Source of the DNA: Flavobacteriaceae bacterium CP2B
GTDB lineage: Bacteria; Bacteroidota; Bacteroidia; Flavobacteriales; Flavobacteriaceae
Assembly: GCA_001683825.1 (NCBI GenBank)
Contig: LXTR01000086.1
Coordinates: 30,938-94,937 of the forward strand
Reading direction: 5' to 3'
DNA length: 64,000 bases
The notes under the pieces were generated by a model. It made no database searches. It was not told the DNA's origin and saw nothing but the letters and a program-made list of their open reading frames with translations. Shown in pieces: positions 1 through 9,773 of the stretch. Numbering within the stretch: the first letter of the stretch is position 1; each line of letters opens with the position of its first letter. The translations under genes were made by a program, and so were the position numbers.

Positions 1-87
1 ACCGATGTGGTAGTCCACCAGGAGAAACTCTATATTGCGAATTACCGCAATGGCAGTTTGCAGGTACTGGAGCGGCAGCCTGATTAA
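1..87 (+). CDS. C-terminal fragment of an unidentified protein, cut by the window edge
   Basis: An open frame runs from base 1 to a TAA at 85-87 and gives 28 residues ending in ERQPD. The pattern VVVHQEKLYIANYRNGSLQVLE-like (hydrophobic strand, turn, strand) resembles one blade of a beta-propeller such as an LVIVD repeat, but one blade is too little to name the protein. The start lies outside the window. A 120-base gap with little structure follows before the metal genes. Confidence 0.5.
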   Translation, partial: TDVVVHQEKLYIANYRNGSLQVLERQPD

Positions 88-163
88 TCACGTGTTAAAC
101 CCGCACCCTGCCATCCCTTTCCCCCAGGGGGCATAGGGAGTCAACAATGGGCGGAAACACTTG

Positions 164-192
164 TTTGCCAATTCTTTGTAATGAATATTTTG
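164..192 (+). promoter_or_regulatory. Possible promoter for the copper island
   Basis: A TTTG at 164-167 is followed 17 bases later by ATATTTTG (185-192), one base off the Bacteroidota minus-7 consensus TAnnTTTG. It lies just upstream of the first metal gene at 208. The match is imperfect, so this is a suggestion only. Confidence 0.3.
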
Positions 193-207
193 TATTTTTA
201 GGAAGCG

Positions 208-630
208 ATGAAAACTTTATTTCAGCAAATAACAGCCCTGCTTCTGGCATCCCTGCTCATGTTTTCTACCTTATCCTTCAGGGTAGACATGCATTTCTGC
301 GGGGAGCACCTGGTCGATTTTAGTTTTACCAGCAATGCGGTTGGTTGTGCAATGCTGAATGACGCCCCGGAAACCCCGGGCGTTTGTATCATGGCTGCCA
401 TGGACTGCTGTACAGACCTTGAGATTGTCGTGCAGGGCCAGGAAGACCTTCCCCAGAAGGGCGATCCCCTCGCGGTTGACGATAACCCACCTCCGGTGCT
501 TGCCCCAACCACCACCCACTACCTTTGGCCTGTAAGCGTTGCGTCCCGGTACCGACAGCCATTCAAGGAGTATCCCCCACCCGTCCCCCACCGGAAGGCA
601 CACCTCTTATACGAGACCTTTCTCATTTGA
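208..630 (+). CDS. Small exported Cys-rich metal-associated protein (HYC_CC_PP-like)
   Basis: The protein has 140 residues with an N-terminal hydrophobic segment (about 8-24) that can act as a signal peptide or anchor. After it come HFCG (29-32), a double cysteine (67-68) and a late PPPVP motif (about 123-127). This order matches the HYC_CC_PP family of Bacteroidota, named for such motifs and often encoded beside CusA-type pumps. The Cys and His residues could bind copper in the periplasm, but no biochemical function is known to me. It stands 100 bases ahead of the RND pump gene on the same strand and probably belongs to the same operon. The Tyr of HYC is Phe here. Confidence 0.7.
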   Translation: MKTLFQQITALLLASLLMFSTLSFRVDMHFCGEHLVDFSFTSNAVGCAMLNDAPETPGVCIMAAMDCCTDLEIVVQGQEDLPQKGDPLAVDDNPPPVLAPTTTHYLWPVSVASRYRQPFKEYPPPVPHRKAHLLYETFLI

Positions 631-730
631 ATTTTAAACCATGGAAATGGGAGTCGGGGAGCCCTGACCCCCAACGATATGTTCGGTGCGAAGCGTGCCG
701 GTAGCGTCCCTTTGGTTTAAAAATTCACCC

Positions 731-3700
731 ATGATAAATAGTAGTATAAAATACCTCATAAACAACAAGCTGGTAGCGCTTTTGCTCTTGTTGCTCTTTG
801 TAGGGTGGGGCCTGGTAAACACCCCGTTTAACTGGGAGCTCCCATTGCTGCCTTCGGACCCCGTGGCGGTAGATGCCATCCCGGACATTGGGGAAAACCA
901 GCAAATCGTCTTTACCCAATGGCCCGGGCGCTCACCCCAGGATATAGAGGACCAGATTACCTACCCCCTTACCTCTGCCTTGTTGGGGATCCCAGGGGTA
1001 CGGACCATCCGGAGTTCTTCCATGTTTGGCTTTTCCAGCATTTACATCATTTTCGAAGAAGGGGTAGAGTTCTATTGGAGCCGTAGCCGTATCCTGGAAA
1101 AATTAAATTCCCTCCCCTCAGGGTTGTTGCCGGAAAATGTCAGCCCAGCCCTGGGGCCCGATGCCACAGGCCTTGGGCAAATATTCTGGTATACCCTTGA
1201 AGGACGGGATGAGCACGGCAATGTGACCGGTGGGTGGGACTTGCACGAATTGCGTTCCATTCAGGATTTTTACGTCAAGTACGCCCTGGCATCGGCCTCC
1301 GGGGTTTCTGAGGTGGCTTCTATAGGGGGCTATGTGCAGGAGTACCAGGTAGACGTGGACCCGGAATTGATGAAGCAGTACGGGATCAGTTTGCAGCAGG
1401 TGGTAAATGCCGTCAAACAAAGCAACAGGGATATCGGGGCCCAAACCCTTGAGATCAACCAGGTGGAATACCTGGTCCGTGGTTTGGGCTATATCCGTTC
1501 TGTCGAAGACATCGCGGATGCGGTAGTGAACTCCGAGGACTTTGCGCCCATCCGTATTTCGGATATCGCCAGGGTTTCCCTGGGGCCGGCCCCCAGGCGG
1601 GGCATCCTGGACAAAGAAGGGGCCGAAGTGGTCGGGGGTGTGGTTGTTTCCCGCTATGGCGCCAACCCGCTGGAGGTCATCAATAATGTCAAGGAAAAAA
1701 TAGCCGAACTCAGTACCGGCCTTCCGTCCAAAGTACTCCCCGATGGCAGGACATCACAACTGACCCTGGTGCCCTTTTACGACCGTACCGAACTTATCCA
1801 GGAAACCCTGGGGACCCTTAATGAAGCCCTCACCCTGGAGATTTTGGTCACCATCCTGGTGATCGTGGTAATGGTGTTTAACCTTCGGGCTTCCATCCTG
1901 ATATCCGGGTTACTCCCGGTAGCGGTGCTGATGGTTTTTATTAGCATGAAACTCTTTGGGGTAGATGCCAATATAGTCGCCCTTTCGGGAATAGCCATTG
2001 CCATAGGCACCATGGTGGACGTGGGGGTCATCCTCTCGGAAAATATCATCAGGCACCTGGACGAAGGTGATGATAAGGTTCCGGTCAACCAAATTGTCTA
2101 CAATGCTACGGCCGAAGTCTCGGGGGCCATCATTACGGCTGTATTGACGACCATCATCAGCTTCCTTCCCGTTTTTACCATGATCGGGGCCGAAGGAAAG
2201 CTATTCCGCCCCCTGGCGTTCACCAAGACCATGGCCCTCACCGCCTCCATTTTGGTAGCCTTATTCCTGATCCCGCCCTTTGCGGCGTACTTCTTCAGGC
2301 GGAAAAAACAGGGTGCCATGCTGCGCTACCTGCTACCAGGGATACTGGTATCTGTTGGCTTGTTGGCGATTTTCATGGGATACTGGCTGGGGCTGATCCT
2401 GGTCCTTTTTGGCGGGCTGGGGTTCCTGAAAGCCAGGGGGCTCCCCTTGCCGGTGCTGCGCTTGTGGCCGTCAGGCAGGTACCCCCGCCTTAAGGCCTAT
2501 CGGGAGATCCCGCTGGGGTATCCCCTGCTGCAGGTCCTGTTGTCCGTCCTGGCCATTGTAATCTTGCTGGCCATTTATTGGAGGCCTTTTGGTTTTGACC
2601 GTAGTATCGCGGCCAACTTCGCCTTCGTGGCTTTTATCACCTTTGGCCTGTTGGGGGTATTCACCGTTTTCCGCCTGTACTATACCAGGATTTTGGACTG
2701 GGCCCTTCGGAATAAACTACTATTCCTGAGCCTTCCTGCCCTCATAGTGGTTGCCGGTGTTTTCATCATGCGCAACACCGGGGAAGAATTCATGCCTTCG
2801 CTGAATGAGGGGTCATTTCTGCTTATGCCCACCTCGCTTCCCCACGCGGGCGTAGAAGAGAACAAACGGGTGGTCCGGCAGCTGGACATGGCGGTGGCCG
2901 GCATCCCGGAAGTGGAGACCGTGGTGGGAAAAGCCGGACGGGTAACCTCGGCATTGGACCCGGCACCATTGTCCATGTATGAAAATATCATCCAGTACAA
3001 ACCGGAATATATGCAAACCGCTACGGGGGCGCGCCGGCGGTATCGGGTAAATAGCCATGGCCTTTTTGAATTGAAGGACGGCAGGCTGGTGGCCAACCCC
3101 AACCTCCTTCCTGACCAGGCGACCCTCGAGGAATACCAGGCCCAGCTGGCCCCGCCTTACGGGGTAAGGGAAACCCACCTTATCCCGGATACCGGCGGGG
3201 AATACTTTCGTATCTGGCGGCCTGAGATTAAAAGCCCCGACGATATCTGGAATGAAATCATCAGGGCCACCAACCTGCCCGGCATTACATCGGCACCCAA
3301 ACTCCAGCCCATCGAGACCCGTTTGATCATGCTGCAGACGGGAATGAGGGCCCCTATGGGGATCAAGGTCAAAGGGCAGGACCTCAAACAGATCGAAGCC
3401 TTTGGGCTGAAGCTGGAGCAGCTATTAAAACAAGCCGAAGGGGTAAAGGACGAAGCCGTTTTTGCGGACCGCATTGTGGGGAAACCCTATTTGCTGCTGG
3501 ATATAGACCGCCAACAACTGGCGCGGTACGGGGTCCTGATCGAAGACGTGCAAAGGGTGCTGGAGGTAGCCGTTGGGGGCATGGCCCTTACCCAGACCGT
3601 AGAGGGGCGTGAGCGCTATGCCGTAAGGGTGCGGTACCCCAGGGAACTACGGGCCGACCCGGCAGACCTGCAGAACATCTACATCCCTACTGAGAAAGGG

Positions 3701-4528
3701 AGCCCTGTCCCGCTAAGCGAACTGGTAACCCTCCGTTATGAACAGGGACCCCAGGTGATCAAAAGCGAAGACACCTTCCTGGTTGGCTATGTGCTGTTTG
3801 ATAAGATGGATGGCTATGCCGAGGTAAATGTGGTGGAAACGGCCCAGGCACTGATACAGGAAAAAATAGATGCGGGAGAATTGGTGGTCCCTAAAGGGAT
3901 TAGCTATCGCTTTACCGGCACGTACGAAAACCAGCTTAGGGCCGAAAAGACCCTGTCTGTGGTTATGCCCCTGGCCCTGCTGATCATCTTCCTGATCTTG
4001 TATTTCCAATTCAGGTCGGTCGCTACCTCCCTGATGGTTTTCAGTGGTATAGCCGTGGCCTTTGCCGGTGGCTTCCTCCTGATCTGGGCCTATGGACAGG
4101 GGTGGTTTTTGAATTTCAGTTTTTTCGGGGAAAACCTGAGGGAACTGTTTCAAATGCACACCATCAACCTGAGTGTGGCCGTTTGGGTTGGTTTCATCGC
4201 CCTCTTTGGCATCGCGACCGATGACGGGGTAGTCATGGCGACCTACCTGACACAGACCTTTGACCGCAATCAACCATCGGATAAAAAGCAAATCAGGGCC
4301 TCTGTGATCGAAGCAGGGCAAAAGCGGATCAGGCCCTGCCTGATGACCACGGCAACGACCTTGCTGGCGCTCTTGCCGGTTCTTACCTCTACCGGGAGGG
4401 GGAGCGATATCATGATCCCTATGGCCATCCCCAGCTTTGGCGGGATGCTGATTGCGCTAATCACCCTCTTTGTGGTACCGGTTTTGTTTAGCTGGAATGC
4501 GGAACGCCGACTTAAACAATTGAAATAA
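731..4528 (+). CDS. cusA: CusA/CzcA-type heavy-metal efflux RND pump
   Basis: This is the inner-membrane proton/metal antiporter of a tripartite Cus/Czc system. It exports metal, probably Cu(I)/Ag(I), through an adaptor and TolC channel. The N-terminus reads MINSSIKYLINNKLV, the usual RND start before TM1. I therefore choose ATG 731 over the in-frame GTG at 686. The TM4 motif GTMVDVGVILSEN (about residue 425) carries the acidic residue typical of heavy-metal RND pumps, and FMPSLNEG..LLMP (about 686) is the porter-domain Met-rich signature. At 1265 residues it is about 200 longer than E. coli CusA. Extra hydrophobic sequence sits around residues 535-650 and an extra periplasmic stretch around 770-830, as seen in long Bacteroidota homologues. 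The tolC-like gene follows 6 bases later. Confidence 0.93.
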   Translation: MINSSIKYLINNKLVALLLLLLFVGWGLVNTPFNWELPLLPSDPVAVDAIPDIGENQQIVFTQWPGRSPQDIEDQITYPLTSALLGIPGVRTIRSSSMFGFSSIYIIFEEGVEFYWSRSRILEKLNSLPSGLLPENVSPALGPDATGLGQIFWYTLEGRDEHGNVTGGWDLHELRSIQDFYVKYALASASGVSEVASIGGYVQEYQVDVDPELMKQYGISLQQVVNAVKQSNRDIGAQTLEINQVEYLVRGLGYIRSVEDIADAVVNSEDFAPIRISDIARVSLGPAPRRGILDKEGAEVVGGVVVSRYGANPLEVINNVKEKIAELSTGLPSKVLPDGRTSQLTLVPFYDRTELIQETLGTLNEALTLEILVTILVIVVMVFNLRASILISGLLPVAVLMVFISMKLFGVDANIVALSGIAIAIGTMVDVGVILSENIIRHLDEGDDKVPVNQIVYNATAEVSGAIITAVLTTIISFLPVFTMIGAEGKLFRPLAFTKTMALTASILVALFLIPPFAAYFFRRKKQGAMLRYLLPGILVSVGLLAIFMGYWLGLILVLFGGLGFLKARGLPLPVLRLWPSGRYPRLKAYREIPLGYPLLQVLLSVLAIVILLAIYWRPFGFDRSIAANFAFVAFITFGLLGVFTVFRLYYTRILDWALRNKLLFLSLPALIVVAGVFIMRNTGEEFMPSLNEGSFLLMPTSLPHAGVEENKRVVRQLDMAVAGIPEVETVVGKAGRVTSALDPAPLSMYENIIQYKPEYMQTATGARRRYRVNSHGLFELKDGRLVANPNLLPDQATLEEYQAQLAPPYGVRETHLIPDTGGEYFRIWRPEIKSPDDIWNEIIRATNLPGITSAPKLQPIETRLIMLQTGMRAPMGIKVKGQDLKQIEAFGLKLEQLLKQAEGVKDEAVFADRIVGKPYLLLDIDRQQLARYGVLIEDVQRVLEVAVGGMALTQTVEGRERYAVRVRYPRELRADPADLQNIYIPTEKGSPVPLSELVTLRYEQGPQVIKSEDTFLVGYVLFDKMDGYAEVNVVETAQALIQEKIDAGELVVPKGISYRFTGTYENQLRAEKTLSVVMPLALLIIFLILYFQFRSVATSLMVFSGIAVAFAGGFLLIWAYGQGWFLNFSFFGENLRELFQMHTINLSVAVWVGFIALFGIATDDGVVMATYLTQTFDRNQPSDKKQIRASVIEAGQKRIRPCLMTTATTLLALLPVLTSTGRGSDIMIPMAIPSFGGMLIALITLFVVPVLFSWNAERRLKQLK

Positions 4529-4534
4529 AAGCCT

Positions 4535-5797
4535 ATGAAAACTGTCGACATCACTACGCCTAACAGGAACTCCCCGGGTATTTGGATCGTGACGGTTGCC
4601 CTTGCCATCATTGGATTTCACCAGCTACAGGGGCAATCTCTGGACGACCTTCTACAAATAGCCCAGGACAACAACCCGAAAATCCAGGCTTATGAACTTC
4701 GGTATTCGGCGGCCAGGGAAAAAGTTTCGGAAGCGGCCAGCCTTCCCGATACGGAACTGGGGGCCGGGGTATTTGTCAGTGAACCCGAGACCCGGACAGG
4801 AGCCCAAAAAGCGCGGTTCTCAGTCCGGCAGATGTTGCCCTGGTTTGGCACCATTACGGCGCGGGAACAGTACGCGGCTTCGATGGCGGAAGTAGATTAT
4901 GAGGAACTGGCCGTGCTGAGGCGTCAGCTGGTTTTGGAGGTTACCAAGGCCTATTACCAATTATATGCCAACTACGCCCTTCAAGAGGTTCTCGAAAAGA
5001 ACATCGCCCTCCTGGACACCTATGAGAAACAGGCCTTAACGGCCGTGGAAGTGGGAAACGCTTCTTCCGTAGACGTGCTCCGCCTGCAAATAAGGCAAAA
5101 CAAACTCAGAGAACGAAAGCGGGTCCTGGAGGAGACCTATGCTGCTGAACAGGCCGCGCTAAACAACCTGATGAACCGTGATCCCTCGACCCCTATTTCC
5201 ATTACCGGAACGCTAGAACTGCCAGCCCTGGAAGACCCGGCAGAATCAGCCGGATTACGCATGCATCCCGAATTGCTGAAGTACGAGAAATTGTATCAAA
5301 GCGTCGCGTCTATGGAATTGCTCAACCGCAAGGAGGCGGCCCCCGATTTTGGGCTGGGGCTTGATTATATTCCGGTACAGGAGCGGGCAGCCATGGCGTT
5401 CGACGACAACGGCAAGGATATCCTCATGCCCATGGTTTCCCTTACGGTGCCTATCTTTAATACCCGCTATGATTCGCGTACACGGCAAAATAAATTACGC
5501 CAGCAGGAATTACAGGCCCTGCGGCAGGAAAGGGAGAATATGCTGCGTTCACGATGGGCAGAAGCCCTCGCCCTCCGCAATGCTGCCCGGATACGGTATG
5601 AAACGCAGGAAGACAACCTTTCACGGGCACAGAATGCGGAGCAAATCCTGTTACGGACCTATGAAACGGGAGCCATAGATTTTGACGAATTGCTGGAGAT
5701 TCATGAATTGCAGCTGAGCTTCCAGGAAAACAAAGTGGGAGCCGTTAGGGACTACTTTTGGCAGGCCGCCATGGTAAACTATATAGCCGGAGAATGA
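4535..5797 (+). CDS. TolC-family outer-membrane efflux protein (CusC-like)
   Basis: A 420-residue outer-membrane factor of the TolC family, forming the exit duct of the RND complex. The N-terminal hydrophobic stretch (about 14-35) looks like a signal sequence. The mature part starts with SLDDLLQIAQDNNPKIQA, the typical first helix of TolC proteins. Long Gln/Glu/Arg-rich helices with DVLRLQIR and ENKVGAVRDYF-like pieces complete the two tandem OEP domains. No lipobox is obvious. It lies 6 bases after the pump gene and its stop codon overlaps the start of the next gene (ATGA, 5794-5797), so the three are translationally coupled. Confidence 0.9.
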   Translation: MKTVDITTPNRNSPGIWIVTVALAIIGFHQLQGQSLDDLLQIAQDNNPKIQAYELRYSAAREKVSEAASLPDTELGAGVFVSEPETRTGAQKARFSVRQMLPWFGTITAREQYAASMAEVDYEELAVLRRQLVLEVTKAYYQLYANYALQEVLEKNIALLDTYEKQALTAVEVGNASSVDVLRLQIRQNKLRERKRVLEETYAAEQAALNNLMNRDPSTPISITGTLELPALEDPAESAGLRMHPELLKYEKLYQSVASMELLNRKEAAPDFGLGLDYIPVQERAAMAFDDNGKDILMPMVSLTVPIFNTRYDSRTRQNKLRQQELQALRQERENMLRSRWAEALALRNAARIRYETQEDNLSRAQNAEQILLRTYETGAIDFDELLEIHELQLSFQENKVGAVRDYFWQAAMVNYIAGE

Positions 5798-6366
5798 TGG
5801 AAATGGAATTTTATGTGAAGAACATGGTTTGCGAACGCTGTATTCAAGTACTGGAGAAGGCCCTGGAGGAAGCTGGGGTAGCACTCGTCAGCATTGAACT
5901 GGGGCGTTTGCTGGTACGGGTCCAGGATGGAAAGGGAATGGACGACACCATTGAAAACATCCTGTCGCGCCATGGCTTTTCACTGGTCAAAGACCCTGAT
6001 GGCCTCCTCGTGGAACGCGTTAAGCAGGAACTTATCCGCCTGCTGCATGCCCTACCCCTGCAGATGGGCAAGAAGCTATCGGCGTATTTGTCAGAACGGC
6101 TGCACCAGGAGTATTCGGGGATTAGCAAGACCTTCTCCAGGCGCGAACAGCAGACCATCGAAAAGTATTTTATAAAATTAAAGATTGAGAAGGCCAAGGA
6201 ACTCCTTCAGGACCCTTCCCATAATTTCACCGAAATTGCCCAACTACTGGACTACAGCAGTAGCAACCACCTGTCTAGCCAGTTTAAAAACGAAACGGGC
6301 ATGTCCCTGTCGTATTACAGGCAGATGAAACGGAATACGCGGAAAGGGCTCGACCAAATTTTGTAG
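5794..6366 (+). CDS. AraC-type regulator with N-terminal metal-binding HMA domain
   Basis: A 190-residue protein that joins a metal-sensing and a DNA-binding module. Residues 1-70 resemble a heavy-metal-associated fold with the site NMVCERC (M-x-C-x-x-C). Residues about 110-185 form an AraC-type double HTH, including FTEIAQLLDYSSSNHLSSQFK and the closing MSLSYYRQMK. I infer a cytoplasmic copper-responsive activator of this island. It would replace the CusRS two-component system, which is absent here. ATG 5794 overlaps the previous stop by 4 bases; ATG 5797 is an alternative. Metal identity is not shown by the sequence. Confidence 0.82.
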   Translation: MMEMEFYVKNMVCERCIQVLEKALEEAGVALVSIELGRLLVRVQDGKGMDDTIENILSRHGFSLVKDPDGLLVERVKQELIRLLHALPLQMGKKLSAYLSERLHQEYSGISKTFSRREQQTIEKYFIKLKIEKAKELLQDPSHNFTEIAQLLDYSSSNHLSSQFKNETGMSLSYYRQMKRNTRKGLDQIL

Positions 6367-6500
6367 AATCGAACCATAATTTTGAAAAGGTAATTGAAGG
6401 GATGGAGTTAGTTTTACAGAGGCGATGTACGTAGAGGCAGCATGATAGCTGCTCTGCCGGATAGCCGGATTCACACAATCTTGAATGTAAACAACACACA

Positions 6501-9002
6501 ATGAAAAACACGTATCACATCCATGGAATGACCTGCCAGGGTTGCCGGAACCATGTGCAGGCCACACTCGAAGGAGTTGAGGGGGTACAGGAGGTATCGG
6601 TAGACCTGGAGCAAGGGCGTGCCACGATCAAAATGGCATCGCATACCCCCATAAAAAAGTTCCAGGAAGCCCTGGCGAAAGGCTCCGGACATTACACGAT
6701 CCACGAAGAGGGATCAGCCCACCGGCACCAGCCCGAAAAACCGACAACCGAAAAAGGGACGGGAACCGGTACCTTTTACTGCCCGATGCACTGTGAGGGT
6801 GACAAAACGTATGACGCCCCCGGCGATTGCCCGGTCTGTGGCATGGACCTGGTAGAGGAACAGCAACTTTCATCCGCGCAACATACCCGGTATACCTGCC
6901 CCATGCACCCGGAAGTAGAAAGCGATGAACCAGGGTCCTGCCCCATCTGCGGAATGGAACTGCTGCCCAAAGAACCGGACCTTTCTGCCGAAGAAAAGAA
7001 ATACAGGGGGCTGTTGCGTAAATTCTGGATAGCCCTCGCTTTTACCCTTCCCGTCTTCCTGATTGCCATGACGGAAATGTGGGAGGGGAACCCCCTGCAC
7101 GACCTGTTGCCCATGCGGTACTGGAACTGGGTGCAATTCGCCTTGTCCCTGCCCGTGGTCTTTTATGCCACCTGGATGTTCTTTGAACGGGCCTACCGCT
7201 CCCTGGTCACCTGGAACCTCAATATGTTTACCCTCATTGGGATAGGAGCAGGGGTGGCCTGGCTGTTCAGCGTTGCCGGGATGCTGGTACCGGGGCTTTT
7301 CCCGGAACAGTTTAAGACCGATGCCGGGACCGTGCATGTGTATTTTGAGGCGGCTACGGTGATCCTTACCCTGGTATTGCTAGGCCAGGTGCTGGAAGCC
7401 CGGGCCCACAGCAAAACCAACGATGCGGTAAAGGAGTTGTTGCGACTGGCCCCCAACAAGGCCATTCGGGTGGTGGATGGCAAGGAGGAAGAGATTGCCG
7501 TGGACCAGATCGGGGTTGGCGATACCTTGAAGGTCAAACCCGGGGAGAAGATCCCTGTTGATGGGGTAATTGCAGAAGGGGAAACCAGTATTGACGAATC
7601 CATGATTACCGGTGAACCCATCCCGGTGGATAAACAGGCGGGAGATACCGTCAATAGCGGGACCATTAACGGAAACAAGGTATTCCTGATGACTGCCAAA
7701 AAAATTGGGGCCGATACGCTATTGTCACAGATTATACAAATGGTGAACCAGGCCAGCAGGAGCCGCGCCCCCATACAAAACCTGGCAGACAGGGTATCGG
7801 CCTATTTTGTTCCGGCCGTAGTGCTCATCGCCCTGCTAACCTTTGGCGCCTGGGCCATATGGGGCCCGGAACCGGCCTATGTGTACGCCCTGGTAAACGC
7901 CATTGCGGTGCTCATCATAGCCTGTCCCTGCGCCCTGGGCCTGGCCACGCCCATGAGCGTGATGGTAGGGGTCGGTAAAGGTGCGCAAAACGGGGTGTTG
8001 ATCAAAAATGCCGAAGCCCTGGAACTTATGAATAAAGTGGATACCCTGATTGTAGACAAGACCGGCACCATTACCGAAGGCAGGCCGGCTATTGAAAAGA
8101 TCGGGATTGGCGGAGGTGCGTTATCCGAAAAAGAGGTGTTGCAATACATGGTGTCCCTCAACAGGGATAGCGAGCATCCGCTCGCACTGGCAACCTTGCA
8201 TTACGGGGAGGAGAAGGGGGTCGCCCTGTTGAAAACCGAAAAGTTCAACTCCGTGACCGGGAAAGGGGTCGAAGGCCTTATCCAGGGGAAAAAAGTAAGC
8301 CTGGGAAATGTGGGGATGATGGATCATGCAGGTGCTTCCCTGCCCGGGGAATTGCAAAAGGAAGCCGAGGCCTACCAGCAAAAAGGGAAGACGGTTTCCT
8401 ACCTGTCCGTAGATGGCAAAGCCGTGGGATATGTGGTGATCGGGGACAAGATCAAACAAACCAGTGCCACCGCCATAAAAGCCCTGAAAGATAAGGGGAT
8501 CCGGGTGATCATGCTAACGGGCGACAACCAGGATACCGCCAGGGCAGTGGCCGATGAAGTAGGGCTCGCCGATTTTAAAGCCGGGGTGCTGCCCGGGGAT
8601 AAGCTGGGGGAAGTAGCGCGGCTGCAGGCTGAAGGTAAAAAGGTGGCCATGGTGGGCGACGGGATCAATGATGCCCCCGCGCTGGCCAAAGCCGATGTGG
8701 GGATCGCCATGGGCACAGGAACCGACGTCGCCATAGAAAGCGCCAATATCACGCTGGTCAGGGGCGACTTGCAAGGGATCGTAAAAGCCAGGAACCTGGG
8801 CGAAAAGGTGGTGCGGAATATCCGGCAGAATTTGTTTTTTGCCCTGGTGTACAATTCCCTGGGGGTACCCGTGGCAGCCGGTGTGCTGTACCCGTTTTTT
8901 GGGGTACTTTTGTCACCCATGATCGCGGCGGCGGCCATGAGTTTCAGTTCGGTATCGGTAATAGCGAATGCCTTGCGCCTTAAAACGACACAATTAAATT
9001 AA
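6501..9002 (+). CDS. copA: Copper-translocating P1B-type ATPase
   Basis: An 833-residue ATP-driven inner-membrane copper exporter. The order is: an HMA domain with GMTCQGC (9-15); two heavy-metal-binding YHS-like modules (about 93-118 and 131-155), each with CPMH...GxCPxCGM; then the transport core. The core has ACPCALGLATP (CPC about 474), the phosphorylation motif DKTGTITEG (about 520), SEHPLA (about 556) and GDGINDAPALA (about 718). The CPC motif with late-membrane Asn/Tyr and Met/Ser residues fits Cu(I)/Ag(I) P1B-1 pumps. It sits 134 bases after the regulator and 3 bases before the PepSY gene. Confidence 0.95.
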   Translation: MKNTYHIHGMTCQGCRNHVQATLEGVEGVQEVSVDLEQGRATIKMASHTPIKKFQEALAKGSGHYTIHEEGSAHRHQPEKPTTEKGTGTGTFYCPMHCEGDKTYDAPGDCPVCGMDLVEEQQLSSAQHTRYTCPMHPEVESDEPGSCPICGMELLPKEPDLSAEEKKYRGLLRKFWIALAFTLPVFLIAMTEMWEGNPLHDLLPMRYWNWVQFALSLPVVFYATWMFFERAYRSLVTWNLNMFTLIGIGAGVAWLFSVAGMLVPGLFPEQFKTDAGTVHVYFEAATVILTLVLLGQVLEARAHSKTNDAVKELLRLAPNKAIRVVDGKEEEIAVDQIGVGDTLKVKPGEKIPVDGVIAEGETSIDESMITGEPIPVDKQAGDTVNSGTINGNKVFLMTAKKIGADTLLSQIIQMVNQASRSRAPIQNLADRVSAYFVPAVVLIALLTFGAWAIWGPEPAYVYALVNAIAVLIIACPCALGLATPMSVMVGVGKGAQNGVLIKNAEALELMNKVDTLIVDKTGTITEGRPAIEKIGIGGGALSEKEVLQYMVSLNRDSEHPLALATLHYGEEKGVALLKTEKFNSVTGKGVEGLIQGKKVSLGNVGMMDHAGASLPGELQKEAEAYQQKGKTVSYLSVDGKAVGYVVIGDKIKQTSATAIKALKDKGIRVIMLTGDNQDTARAVADEVGLADFKAGVLPGDKLGEVARLQAEGKKVAMVGDGINDAPALAKADVGIAMGTGTDVAIESANITLVRGDLQGIVKARNLGEKVVRNIRQNLFFALVYNSLGVPVAAGVLYPFFGVLLSPMIAAAAMSFSSVSVIANALRLKTTQLN

Positions 9003-9005
9003 AGA

Positions 9006-9737
9006 ATGGTTAAAAGAAAAACAGCGGTTGCAATTCGGAAAGCCCATCGGTACCTGGGGGTATTTTTGGGGGTACAATTTTTATTTTGGACTATTAGCGG
9101 GATCTATTTCAGCTGGACGGATATCGATGAGATCCACGGCGACCATTTCCGGATGGAAGAAGCCGCGCTCCATGCGTTTGATAACCTGTTGAGCCCATCG
9201 GAGTGGAAGGGCGAAAAGATACGTACGCTGTCGCTCCGGCAAATAGGGGGAGAACCCTTCTACTATATCAACGGGCATATCCTGGTACACGCGCAATCCG
9301 GGGTGGTCCACCAGGGGTTGTCAGAGGGCGAGGCGCTGCAGGTGGCAGCCATGCACATGCGGCAGGACCTGGAGGTGCGCCAGGTGGAAAGGATTGATGA
9401 AGCTGGCGCCCACCACGAATACCGGGGCAGGCCCCTGCCGGCCTACGTGGTGCATTACCAGGAGCCGGATAACCTAAAAGCCTATGTGTCGGCCCGTGAT
9501 GGCAGCTTCCAGTCAGTGCGCCACCGCGCCTGGCGATGGTTTGATTTCCTCTGGATGACACATACCATGGACTATGAAGGGCGCGATAATTTTAACACAG
9601 CGGTTTTGAGGGGGTTTTCACTCCTGGGGCTGGTCACGGTGCTCAGCGGGTTTACACTGTGGTTTGTGACCTCCCCCACCATCCGAAAGCGTTTTAAAAA
9701 GAAAAAAAAGGTATCTGTGCCGGGCAGCGGTAAATAA
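9006..9737 (+). CDS. PepSY-domain membrane protein
   Basis: A 243-residue protein with a PepSY-associated TM layout. An N-terminal membrane segment (about 15-37; LGVFLGVQFLFWTISGIYFSW) is followed by a periplasmic part with two PepSY-like halves and a C-terminal membrane segment (about 200-222), then a Lys-rich tail. Such proteins accompany copper and iron transport systems and may take part in reductase or redox functions, but this role is not proven. It begins 3 bases after copA, so the two are almost certainly co-transcribed. Confidence 0.8.
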   Translation: MVKRKTAVAIRKAHRYLGVFLGVQFLFWTISGIYFSWTDIDEIHGDHFRMEEAALHAFDNLLSPSEWKGEKIRTLSLRQIGGEPFYYINGHILVHAQSGVVHQGLSEGEALQVAAMHMRQDLEVRQVERIDEAGAHHEYRGRPLPAYVVHYQEPDNLKAYVSARDGSFQSVRHRAWRWFDFLWMTHTMDYEGRDNFNTAVLRGFSLLGLVTVLSGFTLWFVTSPTIRKRFKKKKKVSVPGSGK

Positions 9738-9773
9738 GCCGGGGCCGGGCCTCTAATGTGTAATTTCGAAACC

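Noticed and set aside
686..730. Longer N-terminus for the CusA-type pump from GTG 686
   Set aside because: The added 15 residues are not part of the RND start, and ATG 731 opens the normal N-terminal helix.
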